Position numbers and translations under genes: made by a program
Source of the DNA: Aquitalea pelogenes
GTDB lineage: Bacteria; Pseudomonadota; Gammaproteobacteria; Burkholderiales; Chromobacteriaceae
DNA length: 64,000 bases
NCBI RefSeq assembly: GCF_001515305.1
Contig: NZ_LNQV01000022.1
Location: 1 to 64,000, forward strand
Direction of reading: 5' to 3'
Shown: positions 1-11,903 of the stretch, in pieces
How positions within the stretch are numbered: position 1 is the first letter of the stretch
How the letters are laid out: the number at the start of each line of letters is the position of its first letter
Notes under the pieces: model-generated
What the model saw: only the letters and a program-made list of their open reading frames with translations
The model's database searches: none
What the model was told of the DNA's origin: nothing

Positions 1-1832
1 TATCAGCGTGACCGCGGCCCGTCCGGCCGCAAACCGCTGAACAGCCAGCCGGATCGCCAGATCGAACACAAACCTCATGTGCCGCGTCATGTGGAACGCG
101 ACACACCAGCGGCGGCACCGACCATTCCGGCGGCAGAGCAAGGCCCGCGCAAGCTGTTCTCCAAGCCGGCCGAGCGCCGTGAAGACAGCGCGCCGCGAGA
201 TAACCGCTTCCGCCGTGACGAGCCGCCACGGGAACAGGCTCCGCGCCGTTTCGAGCGCAATGATGCCGCCCGTCACTACGATCCGGAAATCCTGCCGGCA
301 CCGACTGCTGAACGGGAAAACCGCTTCCGCCGCGACGAACCGGCGCAGGAAAACGCACCACGCAAGCTGTTCTCCAAACCGGCAGATCGCCGGGAAGACA
401 GCGCACCGCGTGAGCGTTTCCAGCGCGAGGACCGCCCGCGTCGCGATGCCCGTCATGAACGCAGCTGGGAACCGCGCGAGCGCGGCAACTCCCCGGCCAG
501 CCTCAAGCCCTTCGACAACAAACACCGCATGGAGCGCGACCCGCGCCAGCACGATAGCCGCCAAGCCAGAAGTACCGACAAACCGGCATGGAACGACAAG
601 CTGGCCGCGCAAGCGGTGTATGCGCTGACCGGCCTGCGCGACAAGCAACTGGCCTTGTTCGCTCCCTGCCCGCGCGGCCTGGAAATGACGCTGGTGGCCG
701 AACTGAACGCACTGGGTGCCAACGATGTCAGCAAGGTGGACGGCGGGGTAGCCTTCCGTGGCGACGCCGACATCATGATGAAGGCCAACCTCTACAGCCG
801 CACCGCCAGCCGTGTGCTGTTGAAGCTGGCCGAAGGCGGTTACCAGCAAGAAAGCGATATCTACCAGTTGGCCATGCAGATCGACTGGCCGCGCTGGTTC
901 GATGTATCGCGCAGCATCAAGGTAAAAACCGATGCCATCGGCGCACAGCTGCGCAGCCTGGATTTTGTCTCGCTCAAGGTAAAGGACGCCGTGTGCGACC
1001 GCTTCCGTCAGGCCAATGCCGGTCGCCCCAATGTGGACACCCGCACGCCGGACATGCGCATCCACGCTTTCCTCACCCGCGACCATGCCACCATTTATCT
1101 GGATACCAGCGGCGAACCGCTGTTCAAGCGCGGCTGGCGTGAAGAAACCGGTGAAGCCCCGCTGCGGGAAAACCTGGCAGCCGGCATTCTGCTGATTGCC
1201 GGTTACGATGGCAGCAGCCCTTGCTGGACCCGATGTGCGGCAGCGGCACCTTCCTGGTGGAAGCGGCCGACATCGCACTCAAACGCGCGCCGGGCCGCAA
1301 CCGCCGCTTTGGTTTCCAGCGCCTGCGCGAATTTGACGCCCTGTCCTGGGAAGCACTGCTGAGCGAAGCGCGCGCGGCAGAACTGCCGGTGCGCAATCTG
1401 GCGATCAAGGGCAGCGACCGCGCCCGCAACATGCTGCCGGTAGCCCGTGCCAACCTGCAACGCGCCGGTCTGGCCGATGCCATCGAGCTGCAGGCACAAG
1501 ACGTGCTGCAAGCACGCCCGTTTGCCGATAGCGGCTTCATTGTCACCAACCCGCCTTATGGCGTGCGCATGGACGAGCAGGACGCCCTGGCCGAGCTGTA
1601 CCCGCAGCTGGGTGACTGGCTGAAGGCCCACTTTGCCGGCTGGACTGCCCACTTCTTTACCGGCGATTTGCGCCTGTCCGACCTGATCCACCTGTCGGTC
1701 AAACGCCGCACCCCGCTGTTCAACGGCTCGCTGCCCTGCCGTCTGTTTGCCATCCCCATGGTGGCTGGCAGCGCTCGCCGGGAAAAGCCGGCAGCAGATG
1801 ATGAGGCAAACGGCGTTGCCGACGCCGAATAA
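1..1832 (+). CDS. rlmL: THUMP-domain 23S rRNA (guanine-N2)-methyltransferase, RlmL-type; 5' partial, frameshifted
   Basis: The reading frame is open at the first base, so the start lies outside the window. About 200 N-terminal residues are a low-complexity Arg/Glu/Pro/Asp-rich extension with a near-identical repeat (core RKLFSKPA.RREDSAPR) spaced exactly 213 nt apart (about 145-200 and 358-411). A THUMP domain follows (from about 640, LFAPCPRGLEMTL), then a class I SAM-dependent methyltransferase with DPMCGSGT and the catalytic NPPYG motif near 1549. Known relatives methylate G2445 of 23S rRNA; only the RlmL half of E. coli RlmKL is present. The frame shifts by one base at about 1215-1221; one extra C after GGCAGCAGCCC restores the expected GYDGSxPLLDPMCGSGT and gives whole codons to the stop at 1830-1832. 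A sequencing deletion is likelier than a pseudogene. Substrate position is inferred from family. Confidence 0.85.
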
Positions 1833-2010
1833 ACTGCGATCGCCAAATCTGACAAGCCGCTTCTCGCTTTCGCCAGTCTCAGCCATTGGCAGGGCAAGCG
1901 CGTGGGGCAGGCAAATCGATAGGAAGGTTGTGGACGAATTAACTTAGTCGAATGGCCCGGCGGTGCCGGGCCCTGCGCATTCACACCAGTGACTTTGTCA
2001 GCAGCCGGAC

Positions 2011-2040
2011 AAGCCCGGCATTCCCGGGCTTGTTTGCTTT
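2011..2040 (+). terminator. Rho-independent terminator after the RNA methyltransferase
   Basis: Stem AAGCCCGG/CCGGGCTT (2011-2018 with 2024-2031) followed by a T-rich tail. A second G+C-rich hairpin without a T tail (GGCCCGGC/GCCGGGCC, about 1954-1973) lies just upstream. Confidence 0.7.
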
Positions 2041-2125
2041 ACTGCCCGCATCCCTTTGCAGGCAGCAACTAAAATAAAATCTGCCGCCGGCAGAATGTTT
2101 CACAGACCAACACGTCGACACCACC

Positions 2126-2731
2126 ATGCAAACATCTTTCATTTCCGCCACGGTCTTGCTGATCCTGATTACCGATCCGCTGGGCAATATTCCGCTGTTC
2201 ATCTCCGCACTCAAACAAGTCAAACCGGAGCGCCGCAAGAAAGTGGTGTACCGCGAATGCCTGATCGCTTTTCTGGTGCTGCTGACTTTCATGTTTTTCG
2301 GGCGGAATTTTCTGGACGTGATGCACCTGACCGATCAGTCCATGCAGGTGGCAGGCGGGGTAATCCTGTTCCTGATTGCGCTGAAGATGATTTTCCCCAG
2401 CGAGGGCGGCAGCGTGTTTGGCAGCGACAAGATGCACGGCGAGCCCTTCATCGTGCCGATTGCCATTCCGCTGATTGCCGGCCCTTCGGCCATGGCCACG
2501 GTATTGCTGATGTCCACCCGCGAACCGGCGCGCATGCTGGAATGGATAGGCGCGCTCACCATCTGCATGCTGGTGACTACCGTGGTGTTCCTGTTTTCCG
2601 GGCGCTTGCAAAAGCTGCTGGGGGAGCAGGCCATTACTGCACTGGAACGCCTGATGGGACTAGTGCTGACCGCGATTTCGATTGAAATGCTATTGGGCGG
2701 GGTGGCGTCTTATATTCGTCAGTTCCATTGA
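2126..2731 (+). CDS. MarC/YhgN-family integral membrane protein
   Basis: 201 residues with six predicted hydrophobic segments and the family signature near the N-terminus (LLILITDPLGNIPLF, about residues 12-26), plus the second conserved stretch PIAIPLIAGPSAMAT around residue 112. MarC-family proteins are inner-membrane proteins of unsettled function; the early link to multiple antibiotic resistance was not upheld. The spacing and the sequence IPLFISALKQV resemble the YhgN branch. The ATG at 2126 has only a weak ribosome-binding site (GACACCACC precedes it). The gene stands alone, with a terminator upstream and a hairpin downstream. Family assignment is secure; function is unknown. Confidence 0.88.
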   Translation: MQTSFISATVLLILITDPLGNIPLFISALKQVKPERRKKVVYRECLIAFLVLLTFMFFGRNFLDVMHLTDQSMQVAGGVILFLIALKMIFPSEGGSVFGSDKMHGEPFIVPIAIPLIAGPSAMATVLLMSTREPARMLEWIGALTICMLVTTVVFLFSGRLQKLLGEQAITALERLMGLVLTAISIEMLLGGVASYIRQFH

Positions 2732-2744
2732 GTGGCAAGAAGCG

Positions 2745-2770
2745 CTGGTGCCACCAACGGGCACCAGTTC
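2745..2770. terminator. Hairpin between convergent genes, possible bidirectional terminator
   Basis: Perfect stem CTGGTGCC/GGCACCAG (2745-2752 with 2760-2767) between the stop of the MarC-family gene (2731) and the stop of the convergent KfrA-like gene (2777). The flanking T/A runs are short, so terminator function is an inference. Confidence 0.5.
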
Positions 2771-2776
2771 TTGCTC

Positions 2777-3664
2777 TCAGCGTGAACGGACGATCAGGTC
2801 AGCCGCACGCGAGGATGTGGCCAAGCGGCTGCTAACCGACTGACCATAGGCTGCCGCTTCGAGTTCAGTGGCTTCCTTCACATCGGCCACCGCTTCCTGC
2901 GCACTGGCGGGGGGTGCCGGGCTTCCGCCACTAGCAGATTGCAACTGCTGACGCAGACTGGCCACGGCACGATGTGCACTTTCCTTGTCGGAACGCTGTA
3001 CCCGCAGCTCTTCTTGCAACTCTGCCTGCTGCTTGCGCAAGTTGTCGCACTCCTTGCGCAACTCGTCACATTGCTGACGCAGCGCGCGTACATCGTCGTA
3101 GGATTGCGCCAGCTTGTCATGGGTTTCACCCAGCTCGCGCTCCACTGCGACCAGCCGCGACTCGGTTTCCCCCAGTCGATTGGCAGACTCATCCAGCCGT
3201 GGTGCCGCCCGCTCCAGCTCCTGTTGCTGGCGGGCATTGAGTGCCAGCACCATACTCAGTTGCTGACTGGTAGCTTCCAGTTCGGCAGCCTGCCGCTCGA
3301 AGGCCTCGGCCAACTCGGCGCGCAGCGCATCCAGCTCTTCACGCTCGGTTTGCCAGCCTGCCTGGGCGGCTCGCAGATGCTGATTGGCAAATTGCTGGGC
3401 ATGCTGCCAGACGGCATCAATTGCTGCCAGGCCAGCCTCTTCGACCGGCGTGGGCAGCTTGCTACCCAGTGGCGTGGGGCTGACCGGCTGAATCTTGCGC
3501 CATTCCTTGAGCACCAGACTGGCCACATTCATGTCGACATTGGCACATTTGCGAACCTCATCCAGCGCGGGCAGTGCGTGGTAGCCTGACTTGGCATACA
3601 GCTCGGTAGCAACGCGATGGATACGCTCGCGTACTTCGGCAGGAATCGTGTCGGCCTTTACCAT
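2777..3664 (-). CDS. KfrA-like DNA-binding protein with long coiled coil
   Basis: 295 residues from the ATG at 3664, which has AAAGGA 8 nt upstream; the frame is open further 5' but without family similarity. Residues about 1-100 look like a KfrA N-terminal DNA-binding domain (VRERIHRVATELYAKSG, then a helix-turn-helix-like segment and VLKEWRK). Residues about 100-260 are a long heptad-rich coiled coil dominated by Glu, Gln, Leu, Ala and Arg. The tail contains a short Pro/Ala-rich stretch (GGSPAPPASAQ). KfrA of plasmids such as RK2 is an autoregulated DNA-binding protein with a structural role in partitioning; chromosomal homologues are common in betaproteobacteria with no settled role. It lies alone, with a 393-bp gap upstream. 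No plasmid replication or partition genes accompany it. Confidence 0.75.
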   Translation of the reverse strand: MVKADTIPAEVRERIHRVATELYAKSGYHALPALDEVRKCANVDMNVASLVLKEWRKIQPVSPTPLGSKLPTPVEEAGLAAIDAVWQHAQQFANQHLRAAQAGWQTEREELDALRAELAEAFERQAAELEATSQQLSMVLALNARQQQELERAAPRLDESANRLGETESRLVAVERELGETHDKLAQSYDDVRALRQQCDELRKECDNLRKQQAELQEELRVQRSDKESAHRAVASLRQQLQSASGGSPAPPASAQEAVADVKEATELEAAAYGQSVSSRLATSSRAADLIVRSR

Positions 3665-4057
3665 GAAATCATCCTTTAACGGTCTGCGGACAACAGTCCA
3701 CCGATAACACCAGCATTCATTCATCACGCCTGCTTGCGGCACAGTGCAGCAAGCAGGCTGTCCGCCATACCCTCGTTCCGGTAAGGCGAAATGCTGATAA
3801 AGGGAAGATTCTTTCCTGCTCACGCCAAATGAACAATCCGAAAAAGCTGTCAGAAGTGACGGCAGCATGCGCATTGGTTGCAAGAATTTTCTGAACTTCC
3901 AAACACCCTGCACATGAATCTGCATTTTCCGCTACAGCTTAGGGATATCAGCAATTAGCCAAAAACCCAGCGCTTGCTAGGATGTGCCCAACAACAGGAT
4001 CCATCAGGATCCGGAACAACGCTCAACCTCTGAATATCCGAGAACAAGAGACCAGAC
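3665..4057. other. Intergenic region between divergent KfrA-like gene and dctA
   Basis: 393 bp without a credible gene. It should hold the promoters of both divergent genes, but I see no convincing -35/-10 pair. A 10-bp tandem duplication (CAGGATCCAT then CAGGATCCGG, about 3995-4014) lies 45 bp before the dctA start. Confidence 0.5.
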
Positions 4058-5356
4058 ATGCAAGCCAAAACACCGCTCCACTCGCGCCTGTATTTCCAGG
4101 TGCTGGTTGCCATCTCCATCGGCGTACTGATGGGGGCTTTCTATCCGGAAGCCGCCGCCAAGATGAAGCCGCTGGGTGATGCATTCATCAAGCTGATCAA
4201 GATGATGATCGCCCCCATCATTTTCTCCACCGTGGTGGTGGGCATTGCCAAGATGGGCGACATGAAGGAAGTGGGCCGCGTCGGCGTCAAGGCGCTGTTT
4301 TACTTTGAAGTCGTGACCACGCTTGCACTGGTGATTGGCCTGGTGGTGGTGAACCTGCTGCAGCCAGGTGCCGGCCTGAATGTGGACCCGCACACGCTGG
4401 ATGCCAAGTCGGTGGCCAAGTTTGCCGCCGGTGCCAAGGACATGAATACCGTCGACTTCCTGCTGCACATCATTCCGGATACCGTGGTGGGCGCGTTTGC
4501 CACCGGTGAAATCCTGCAGGTATTGCTGTTCTCGGTATTGCTGGGCCTGGCACTCACCCGCATGGGCAGCAGCGGCAAAACTGTCATTTCCATGCTGGAC
4601 GAGTTCTCACATGCGCTGTTCGGCGTGATCAACATGCTGATGAAGCTGGCCCCGATCGGTGCGTTCGGTGCCATGGCCTTCACCATCGGCAAATACGGTG
4701 TCGGTTCGCTCAAACAGCTGGGCTTCCTGATGGCATGCGTTTACCTCACCTGCTTTGCCTTCGTCTTCATCGTGCTGGGTGCCATCGCCCGCTTCAATGG
4801 CTTCAGCATCTTCAAGTTCCTGGCCTTCATCAAGGAAGAAATCGTGCTGGTGCTGGGCACGTCTTCGTCCGAATCGGCCCTACCGGGCATGATGAAAAAA
4901 ATGGAACACCTGGGCTGCGCCAAACCGGTGGTGGGCATGGTGATTCCGACCGGTTACTCCTTCAACCTGGACGGTACTTCCATCTACCTGACCATGGCAG
5001 CCATCTTCATTGCCCAGGCTACCAATGTGCAGCTGAGCCTGGGTGAAGAGCTGGGCATCATCGGCGTATTGCTGCTCACTTCCAAGGGCGCAGCAGCCGT
5101 TACCGGCGGTGGTTTCATCACCCTGGCAGCCACGCTGGCCACACTGGGCGGCAAGCTGCCGGTGGAAGGCCTGGCGCTGCTGATTGGTGTGGACCGTTTC
5201 ATGTCCGAAGCGCGCGCCATCACCAATCTGATCGGCAATGGCGTGGCCACCGTGGTGGTAGCCAAGTGGGAAAAGGCGCTGGATACCGACCGCATGCAGC
5301 GCGTGCTCAATGGTGAAGTGCTGCCGGAACCGGATGCAGCACCCGCCAAGCACTGA
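4058..5356 (+). CDS. dctA: C4-dicarboxylate:cation symporter DctA
   Basis: 432 residues, the normal DctA length, with 8 or more hydrophobic segments and two re-entrant loops. Signatures of the DAACS (glutamate/dicarboxylate:cation symporter) family are intact: the serine-rich loop [13 protein letters not shown] (around residue 270) and the substrate/cation-binding motif [12 protein letters not shown] (around residue 303), then the [13 protein letters not shown] and [14 protein letters not shown] segments. It imports succinate, fumarate and malate, with H+ in known DctA proteins. A Rho-independent terminator follows 40 bp after the stop. No DctB/DctS two-component genes are nearby. Distinction from GltP-type glutamate carriers rests on overall resemblance, notably the [16 protein letters not shown] segment, and is fairly secure. 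Confidence 0.9.
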   Translation: MQAKTPLHSRLYFQVLVAISIGVLMGAFYPEAAAKMKPLGDAFIKLIKMMIAPIIFSTVVVGIAKMGDMKEVGRVGVKALFYFEVVTTLALVIGLVVVNLLQPGAGLNVDPHTLDAKSVAKFAAGAKDMNTVDFLLHIIPDTVVGAFATGEILQVLLFSVLLGLALTRMGSSGKTVISMLDEFSHALFGVINMLMKLAPIGAFGAMAFTIGKYGVGSLKQLGFLMACVYLTCFAFVFIVLGAIARFNGFSIFKFLAFIKEEIVLVLGTSSSESALPGMMKKMEHLGCAKPVVGMVIPTGYSFNLDGTSIYLTMAAIFIAQATNVQLSLGEELGIIGVLLLTSKGAAAVTGGGFITLAATLATLGGKLPVEGLALLIGVDRFMSEARAITNLIGNGVATVVVAKWEKALDTDRMQRVLNGEVLPEPDAAPAKH

Positions 5357-5390
5357 TTAATGTTGTACCTCGTTCGACCTTTCAGTCAGC

Positions 5391-6308
5391 TTATGGCCCG
5401 TCATACGACGGGCTGTTTTTTTGCTGGGCAAAGAAGTCGACCAGAAAATCCACAAATACCCTTACCTTGCCCGGCACATGGCGACGAACCGGGTACACGG
5501 CGGATACGTCCAGGCAGGACCAGCGGTAGTCATCCAGAATGGTTTGCAGCTGTCCGGACTCCAGCGCCTGCTGGAGCAGGAATTCCGGCTGACGGGTGAT
5601 ACCCATGCCATGGACGGCGGCGTCGGTGAGGATGTCGCCATTATTGGCGCGCAGGCTGCCCTTGATACGCACCTTGCCCGGCTGGCCATCCGGCCCCTGG
5701 TATTCCCACAAATGGGGCTGGTTGATCAGGGTGTAGATCAGGCAGTCATGCTGGGCCAGTTCGTCCGGATGCTGCGGCACGCCGTGGCGCAACAGATAGT
5801 CCGGTGACGCGCACAGACGGTCTCGCACCTTGGCCAGTGGCCGGGCAATCAGGCTGGAATCGTCCAGATTGGACACGCGGATTGCCAGGTCAAAGCCTTC
5901 ATCCACCAGATCCACCTTGCGGTCATTCAGCGACAGTTCCACCTCCACCTGCGGATGCTGGCGCTGGAAACCGGCAATCGCCCGTCCCAGAAAGCGCATG
6001 CCGAAAGAAACCGGCGCCGTCACCCGCAAGCGGCCGCTGGCCTTGCTGGCACCTTGCGATAGCAGCGCGTCCAGGTCTTCCAGTTCGGCCAGCAGTGCAC
6101 CGCCTTGCGCCAGATAGGTTTCACCCGCTTCGGTCAGCGACAGGCGGCGGGTGGTACGATGCATCAGCCGCACGCCCAGCCGGGCCTCCAGTGCCGACAC
6201 CAGCTTGGTTACCATGGCACGCGACAGGTCTAGCCTGTCTGCTGCAGCGGCAAAGCTGCCTTGCTCGGCCACGGTGACAAAGGCGCGGATTTCCGAGAAT
6301 CTGTCCAT
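5391..6308 (-). CDS. LysR-family transcriptional regulator
   Basis: 305 residues. The N-terminal winged helix-turn-helix (MDRFSEIRAFVTVAEQGSFA, then AADRLDLSRAMVTKLVSALE) is followed by the substrate-binding domain (LRVTAPVSFGMRFL and FDLAIRVSNLDDSSLIARPL). The style is that of the large CrgA/DmlR-like subgroup of LysR proteins. It is transcribed divergently from the DoxX-family gene at 6436, with a 127-bp A+T-rich gap holding TTAGTAAATAA-type sequence that could be its operator; control of the DoxX gene is therefore a natural guess, as LysR regulators usually act on their divergent neighbour. The effector is unknown. Its 3' end runs into the dctA terminator. Confidence 0.85.
   Translation of the reverse strand: MDRFSEIRAFVTVAEQGSFAAAADRLDLSRAMVTKLVSALEARLGVRLMHRTTRRLSLTEAGETYLAQGGALLAELEDLDALLSQGASKASGRLRVTAPVSFGMRFLGRAIAGFQRQHPQVEVELSLNDRKVDLVDEGFDLAIRVSNLDDSSLIARPLAKVRDRLCASPDYLLRHGVPQHPDELAQHDCLIYTLINQPHLWEYQGPDGQPGKVRIKGSLRANNGDILTDAAVHGMGITRQPEFLLQQALESGQLQTILDDYRWSCLDVSAVYPVRRHVPGKVRVFVDFLVDFFAQQKNSPSYDGP
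5396..5422. terminator. Rho-independent terminator of dctA
   Basis: Stem GCCCGTC/GACGGGC (5396-5402 with 5407-5413) followed by TGTTTTTTT. It overlaps the last codons of the convergent LysR gene. Confidence 0.75.
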
Positions 6309-6435
6309 ACAATTTCCAATTAGTAAATAATTTCTTCATTTATAGCATGTTTATCAAGCGATAAGTGCATGGTCAAATACTCCCACTGCCACCGCCCATC
6401 CACACACGGGCTTTAACCGCTACAGGAGTCTTGCC

Positions 6436-6825
6436 ATGAACACCACCTCTCCCGCACTTTCCGCCCTGATTCTGCGCGTATCCCTGGGCCTGATGTATCT
6501 GGCACATGGTGCTACCAAGCTGTTTGTCTTCGGCCCGGCCGGTACTGCACAGTTCTTCTCCAGCCTCGGCCTGCCCGGCTTTGTCGGCTATCTGTCGATG
6601 GCCGCTGAAATCGGTGGTGGCCTGCTGCTGATCCTGGGACTGAAAGCACGCTGGGTTGCCCTGGCGCTGGTGCCGCTGCTGGCCGGCACCATCGTACTGG
6701 TGCATGGTGCCAATGGCTGGATGTTCACCAATCAGGGCGGCGGCTGGGAATATTCCGCCTTCCTGATCACCAGCTCGCTGGCACTGTTCTTTTTGGGTGA
6801 ACCTGCTGGCCGTCAACAGCAGTAA
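6436..6825 (+). CDS. DoxX-family membrane protein
   Basis: 129 residues with four hydrophobic segments, the DoxX layout: LILRVSLGLMYLAHGATKLF at the N-terminus, then FFSSLGLPGFVGYLSMAAEI with the conserved Glu and GGGLLLILGL. DoxX proteins are small inner-membrane proteins; those studied relate to quinone- or thiol-linked redox stress, but most bacterial members are uncharacterised. The ATG at 6436 has AGGAG about 8 nt upstream. The divergent LysR gene is the likely regulator. A strong terminator follows immediately. Confidence 0.82.
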   Translation: MNTTSPALSALILRVSLGLMYLAHGATKLFVFGPAGTAQFFSSLGLPGFVGYLSMAAEIGGGLLLILGLKARWVALALVPLLAGTIVLVHGANGWMFTNQGGGWEYSAFLITSSLALFFLGEPAGRQQQ

Positions 6826-7254
6826 ACCCATCTCTCCCATCCCTCACGCGGCACGCCAGCTCTGGCGTGCCGCGTTTTTGCGTTCCGGCCCGGTCACTGC
6901 GGTCTTGCCAGCCCACGCCATCCCGCTATGCTGAACGCATGGCTGCCATACTCAGCCGGACATCGCGGTTCAGGGGTGTGGCATTGCGGTTGCACTCACC
7001 CGCCATTTTGTTGACGGCCATCAAGCCAGTTTCACATCCTTGCTGTAGCTAAATTACAATATTGGCATGATGCAGACAGTTGCAAACTGCCTACACATTC
7101 AGCAGAAAACCGGGTTTAATCCTGCAATAACAACATTCTTGCGTTTAACAGGCTGATTAGGCACTTGCCTTACGCGCCGAGTTGCGGCTTAATCCTGCCC
7201 CAACAATCGCTCGTAATAAAATAACTGTTGCAATCAACTCCTGAGGAGTTTCAC
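6826..7254. other. Intergenic region upstream of the GlcNAc PTS genes
   Basis: 429 bp without a credible gene. It contains the terminator at 6847-6880 and, closer to nagF, a direct repeat TTAATCCTGC at 7116-7125 and 7189-7198 (73 bp apart), each followed within a few bases by CAACA-type sequence. Such spacing could fit paired operator sites. The region 7050-7200 is A+T-richer than the flanking coding DNA and probably carries the nagF promoter. Confidence 0.45.
6847..6880 (+). terminator. Strong Rho-independent terminator after the DoxX gene
   Basis: Near-perfect stem CGCGGCACGCCAG/CTGGCGTGCCGCG followed by TTTTT. Confidence 0.85.
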
Positions 7255-9764
<2,510 letters not shown>

Positions 9765-9779
9765 GCGCGACGAACCTGC

Positions 9780-9801
9780 CGTCCGGCTTTGCCCGGACGG
9801 T
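9780..9801 (+). other. Hairpin in the nagF-nagE gap
   Basis: Stem CCGTCCGG/CCGGACGG, followed by a second small stem CGCCTGC/GCAGGCG (about 9812-9829). Neither has a T tail, so they look like mRNA stabilising or processing structures between two co-transcribed genes rather than terminators. Confidence 0.4.
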
Positions 9802-9854
9802 GCTGGCTCCTCGCCTGCTGATGCAGGCGGGAGCATTACGCAGGAATCACTATC

Positions 9855-11635
9855 ATGTTTGATCAATCCTTCGCTTTCTGCAGAAAATCGGCAAGGCACT
9901 GATGCTGCCCGTTGCCGTACTGCCGGTAGCCGGCCTGTTGCTGGGCATTGGCGCAACCGACTTCCACACCCAGAGCACCGTGCTGCTGGCCATCCTGTCG
10001 CTGATGAAAAACGCCGGTGACGTGATTTTCGGCAACCTGCCGCTGATCTTTGCCGTGGGCGTGGCGCTGGGCTTTACTGAAAACGACGGTGTGGCCGCCA
10101 TTGCCGCCACCATCGGCTTCCTGGTGATGACCACCACGCTGGGCGTGATGGCCGGGCTGCTGGGCGTGAAACCCGACACCATCATGGGCATGCCGTCCAT
10201 CCAGACCGGTGTGTTCGGCGGCATTCTGGCCGGTGGTCTGGCGGCTTACATGTTCAACAAGTACTACCGCATCAGCCTGCCGCAGTATCTGGGCTTCTTT
10301 GCCGGCAAGCGCTTTGTGCCTATCGTCACCGCCGTGGCTGCCATCGTGCTGGGTGCGGTACTGTCCTTCGTCTGGCCGCCCATCGGTGGTGCCATCAAGA
10401 CCTTCTCGCAATGGGCAGCCGTGAGCGACCCGCGCACTGCCGCCACCGTGTACGGTTTCGTCGAGCGTCTGCTGATTCCGTTTGGCCTGCACCACATCTG
10501 GAACGTGCCCTTCTTCTTTGAAATGGGCGATTTTGTCGATGCCAGCGGCAAGCACATCCACGGCGACATCAACCGCTTCTTTGCCGGTGATCCGACCGCA
10601 GGCGTGCTGTCCGGTGCCTTCCTGTTCAAGATGTTCGGCCTGCCGGCTGCTGCCATCGCCATCTGGCATACCGCCAAGCCGGAAAACCGGGTGAAAGTGG
10701 GCGGCATCATGATTTCCGCCGCACTGACTTCCTTCCTGACCGGTATTACCGAACCCATCGAATTCGCCTTCCTGTTCGTGGCTCCGGTGCTGTATTTCAT
10801 CCATGCCTGCCTGGCAGCATCGGCCCAGTTCGTGGCCAACTCGCTGGACATGCACATGGGCTTCACTTTCTCGCAAGGTGGCATCGACTTTTTGATGTTC
10901 AACCTGATCGGCAACAAATCGCACCATGCCTGGTATGTGTTCATCCTGGGGCCGATCTACGCCGTCATCTACTACAGCGTGTTCCGCTTCGTCATCCTGA
11001 AGTTCAACCTGAAAACACCGGGTCGTGAAGACGAAGACAGCAGCAGCGAAGGTGCGGTAAGCGAAGACCAGCGCGCCCGCGCCCTGGTACTGGCCTTTGG
11101 CGGCCGCAGCAACATCACCAATCTGGATGCCTGCATCACCCGTCTGCGCATTGCCGTGAAAAACCCAGCACAGGTAGACCAGGCCAAGCTCAAGGCCATG
11201 GGTGCATCCGGCGTGGTACAGGTAGGTAGCGGCATTCAAGCCATTTTCGGGCCGCAATCGGAAAACCTGAAAACCGATATGGAGATCTACCTGAAAACCG
11301 CTGGTGACGATGCCGAACTGCCTGCGGCAGCAGCAGCCAGTGCAGCCACTGCAACAGCCCATGCTCCGGCAGCAGTCAGCAGCACCCCGGCCGACCCGCA
11401 ACTGGCAGCAACTGCCGCCGCCATCCTGGCCGCACTGGGTGGCCATGGCAATGTGCAGCAGGTGGAAGCCATTGCCCACACCCGCCTGCGCGTGCAGCTG
11501 AAACAGGCGGCCAGCCTGAATGAAGCAGCGGCCCGCGAAGCCGGCGTCATGGCCTGCGTGCAGACCCAGCCGGGCACCTGGCATCTGATTGTTGGTGACA
11601 AGGCCGGTGCGCTGGCGCAAGCCTTGCAGGGCTGA
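9855..11635 (+). CDS. nagE: GlcNAc-type PTS permease EIICB with an extra degenerate EIIB; frameshifted near the start
   Basis: About 593 residues after repair. EIIC (residues about 1-375) has the glucose/GlcNAc-family motifs, including [18 protein letters not shown] and the loop [16 protein letters not shown] canonical EIIB follows with the phosphocysteine in [11 protein letters not shown]. After an Ala/Pro-rich linker, a second EIIB-like domain aligns along its length but has [10 protein letters not shown] where the cysteine should be, so it cannot be phosphorylated the same way. The start at ATG 9855 (AGGA upstream) reads MFDQSFAF and then slips; one added C at about 9878 joins it to [19 protein letters not shown]. 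It uses NagF as phosphate donor. GlcNAc specificity is inferred from sequence style and the NagF neighbour; glucose is the alternative. Confidence 0.87.
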
Positions 11636-11714
11636 TCAGGCTCACCAGAAACGACAAGGGCTGCCACTGGCAGCCTCAGGCTGCTGCCACAGTAATTTGG
11701 TGCGATGGTATGGG

Positions 11715-11740
11715 ACCCGGCAAAGCCGGGCCTTTCGATT
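11715..11740 (+). terminator. Terminator downstream of nagE
   Basis: Stem ACCCGGC/GCCGGGC with a three-base loop, then CTTTCGATT. Preceded by a stem GGCTGCC/GGCAGCC at about 11659-11675 and followed by a 10-bp stem CTCGCTTTCT/AGAAAGCGAG at 11806-11829. Several hairpins in tandem suggest efficient termination. Confidence 0.55.
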
Positions 11741-11849
11741 CACTGCTTGATTCCGCAGCCTTCCCATCGATTCCCAATCCCCCCGCCCTTTCCCTGAAAG
11801 GGAGCCTCGCTTTCTCGCAAGAAAGCGAGATGCCAAGTATCAACAATCA

Positions 11850-11878
11850 AAATGGCTGCCGATGGCAGCCATTTTTCA
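11850..11878. terminator. Bidirectional terminator between nagE and the convergent HAD gene
   Basis: Stem AATGGCTGCC/GGCAGCCATT with a GAT loop, flanked by A-rich sequence on the left and ATTTTTCATT on the right, so it can work in either direction. Confidence 0.7.
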
Positions 11879-11903
11879 TTGCGTGCGGAACAACGCCCGG
11901 CGG

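Noticed and set aside
2777-3664. KfrA-like gene as a sign of an integrated plasmid.
   Set aside because: No replication, partition, mobilisation or toxin-antitoxin genes nearby; chromosomal KfrA homologues are common in betaproteobacteria.
6867-7052. A 61-codon open frame on the + strand between the DoxX gene and nagF.
   Set aside because: It begins inside the terminator, has no ribosome-binding site or recognisable domain, and its composition is not that of coding DNA.
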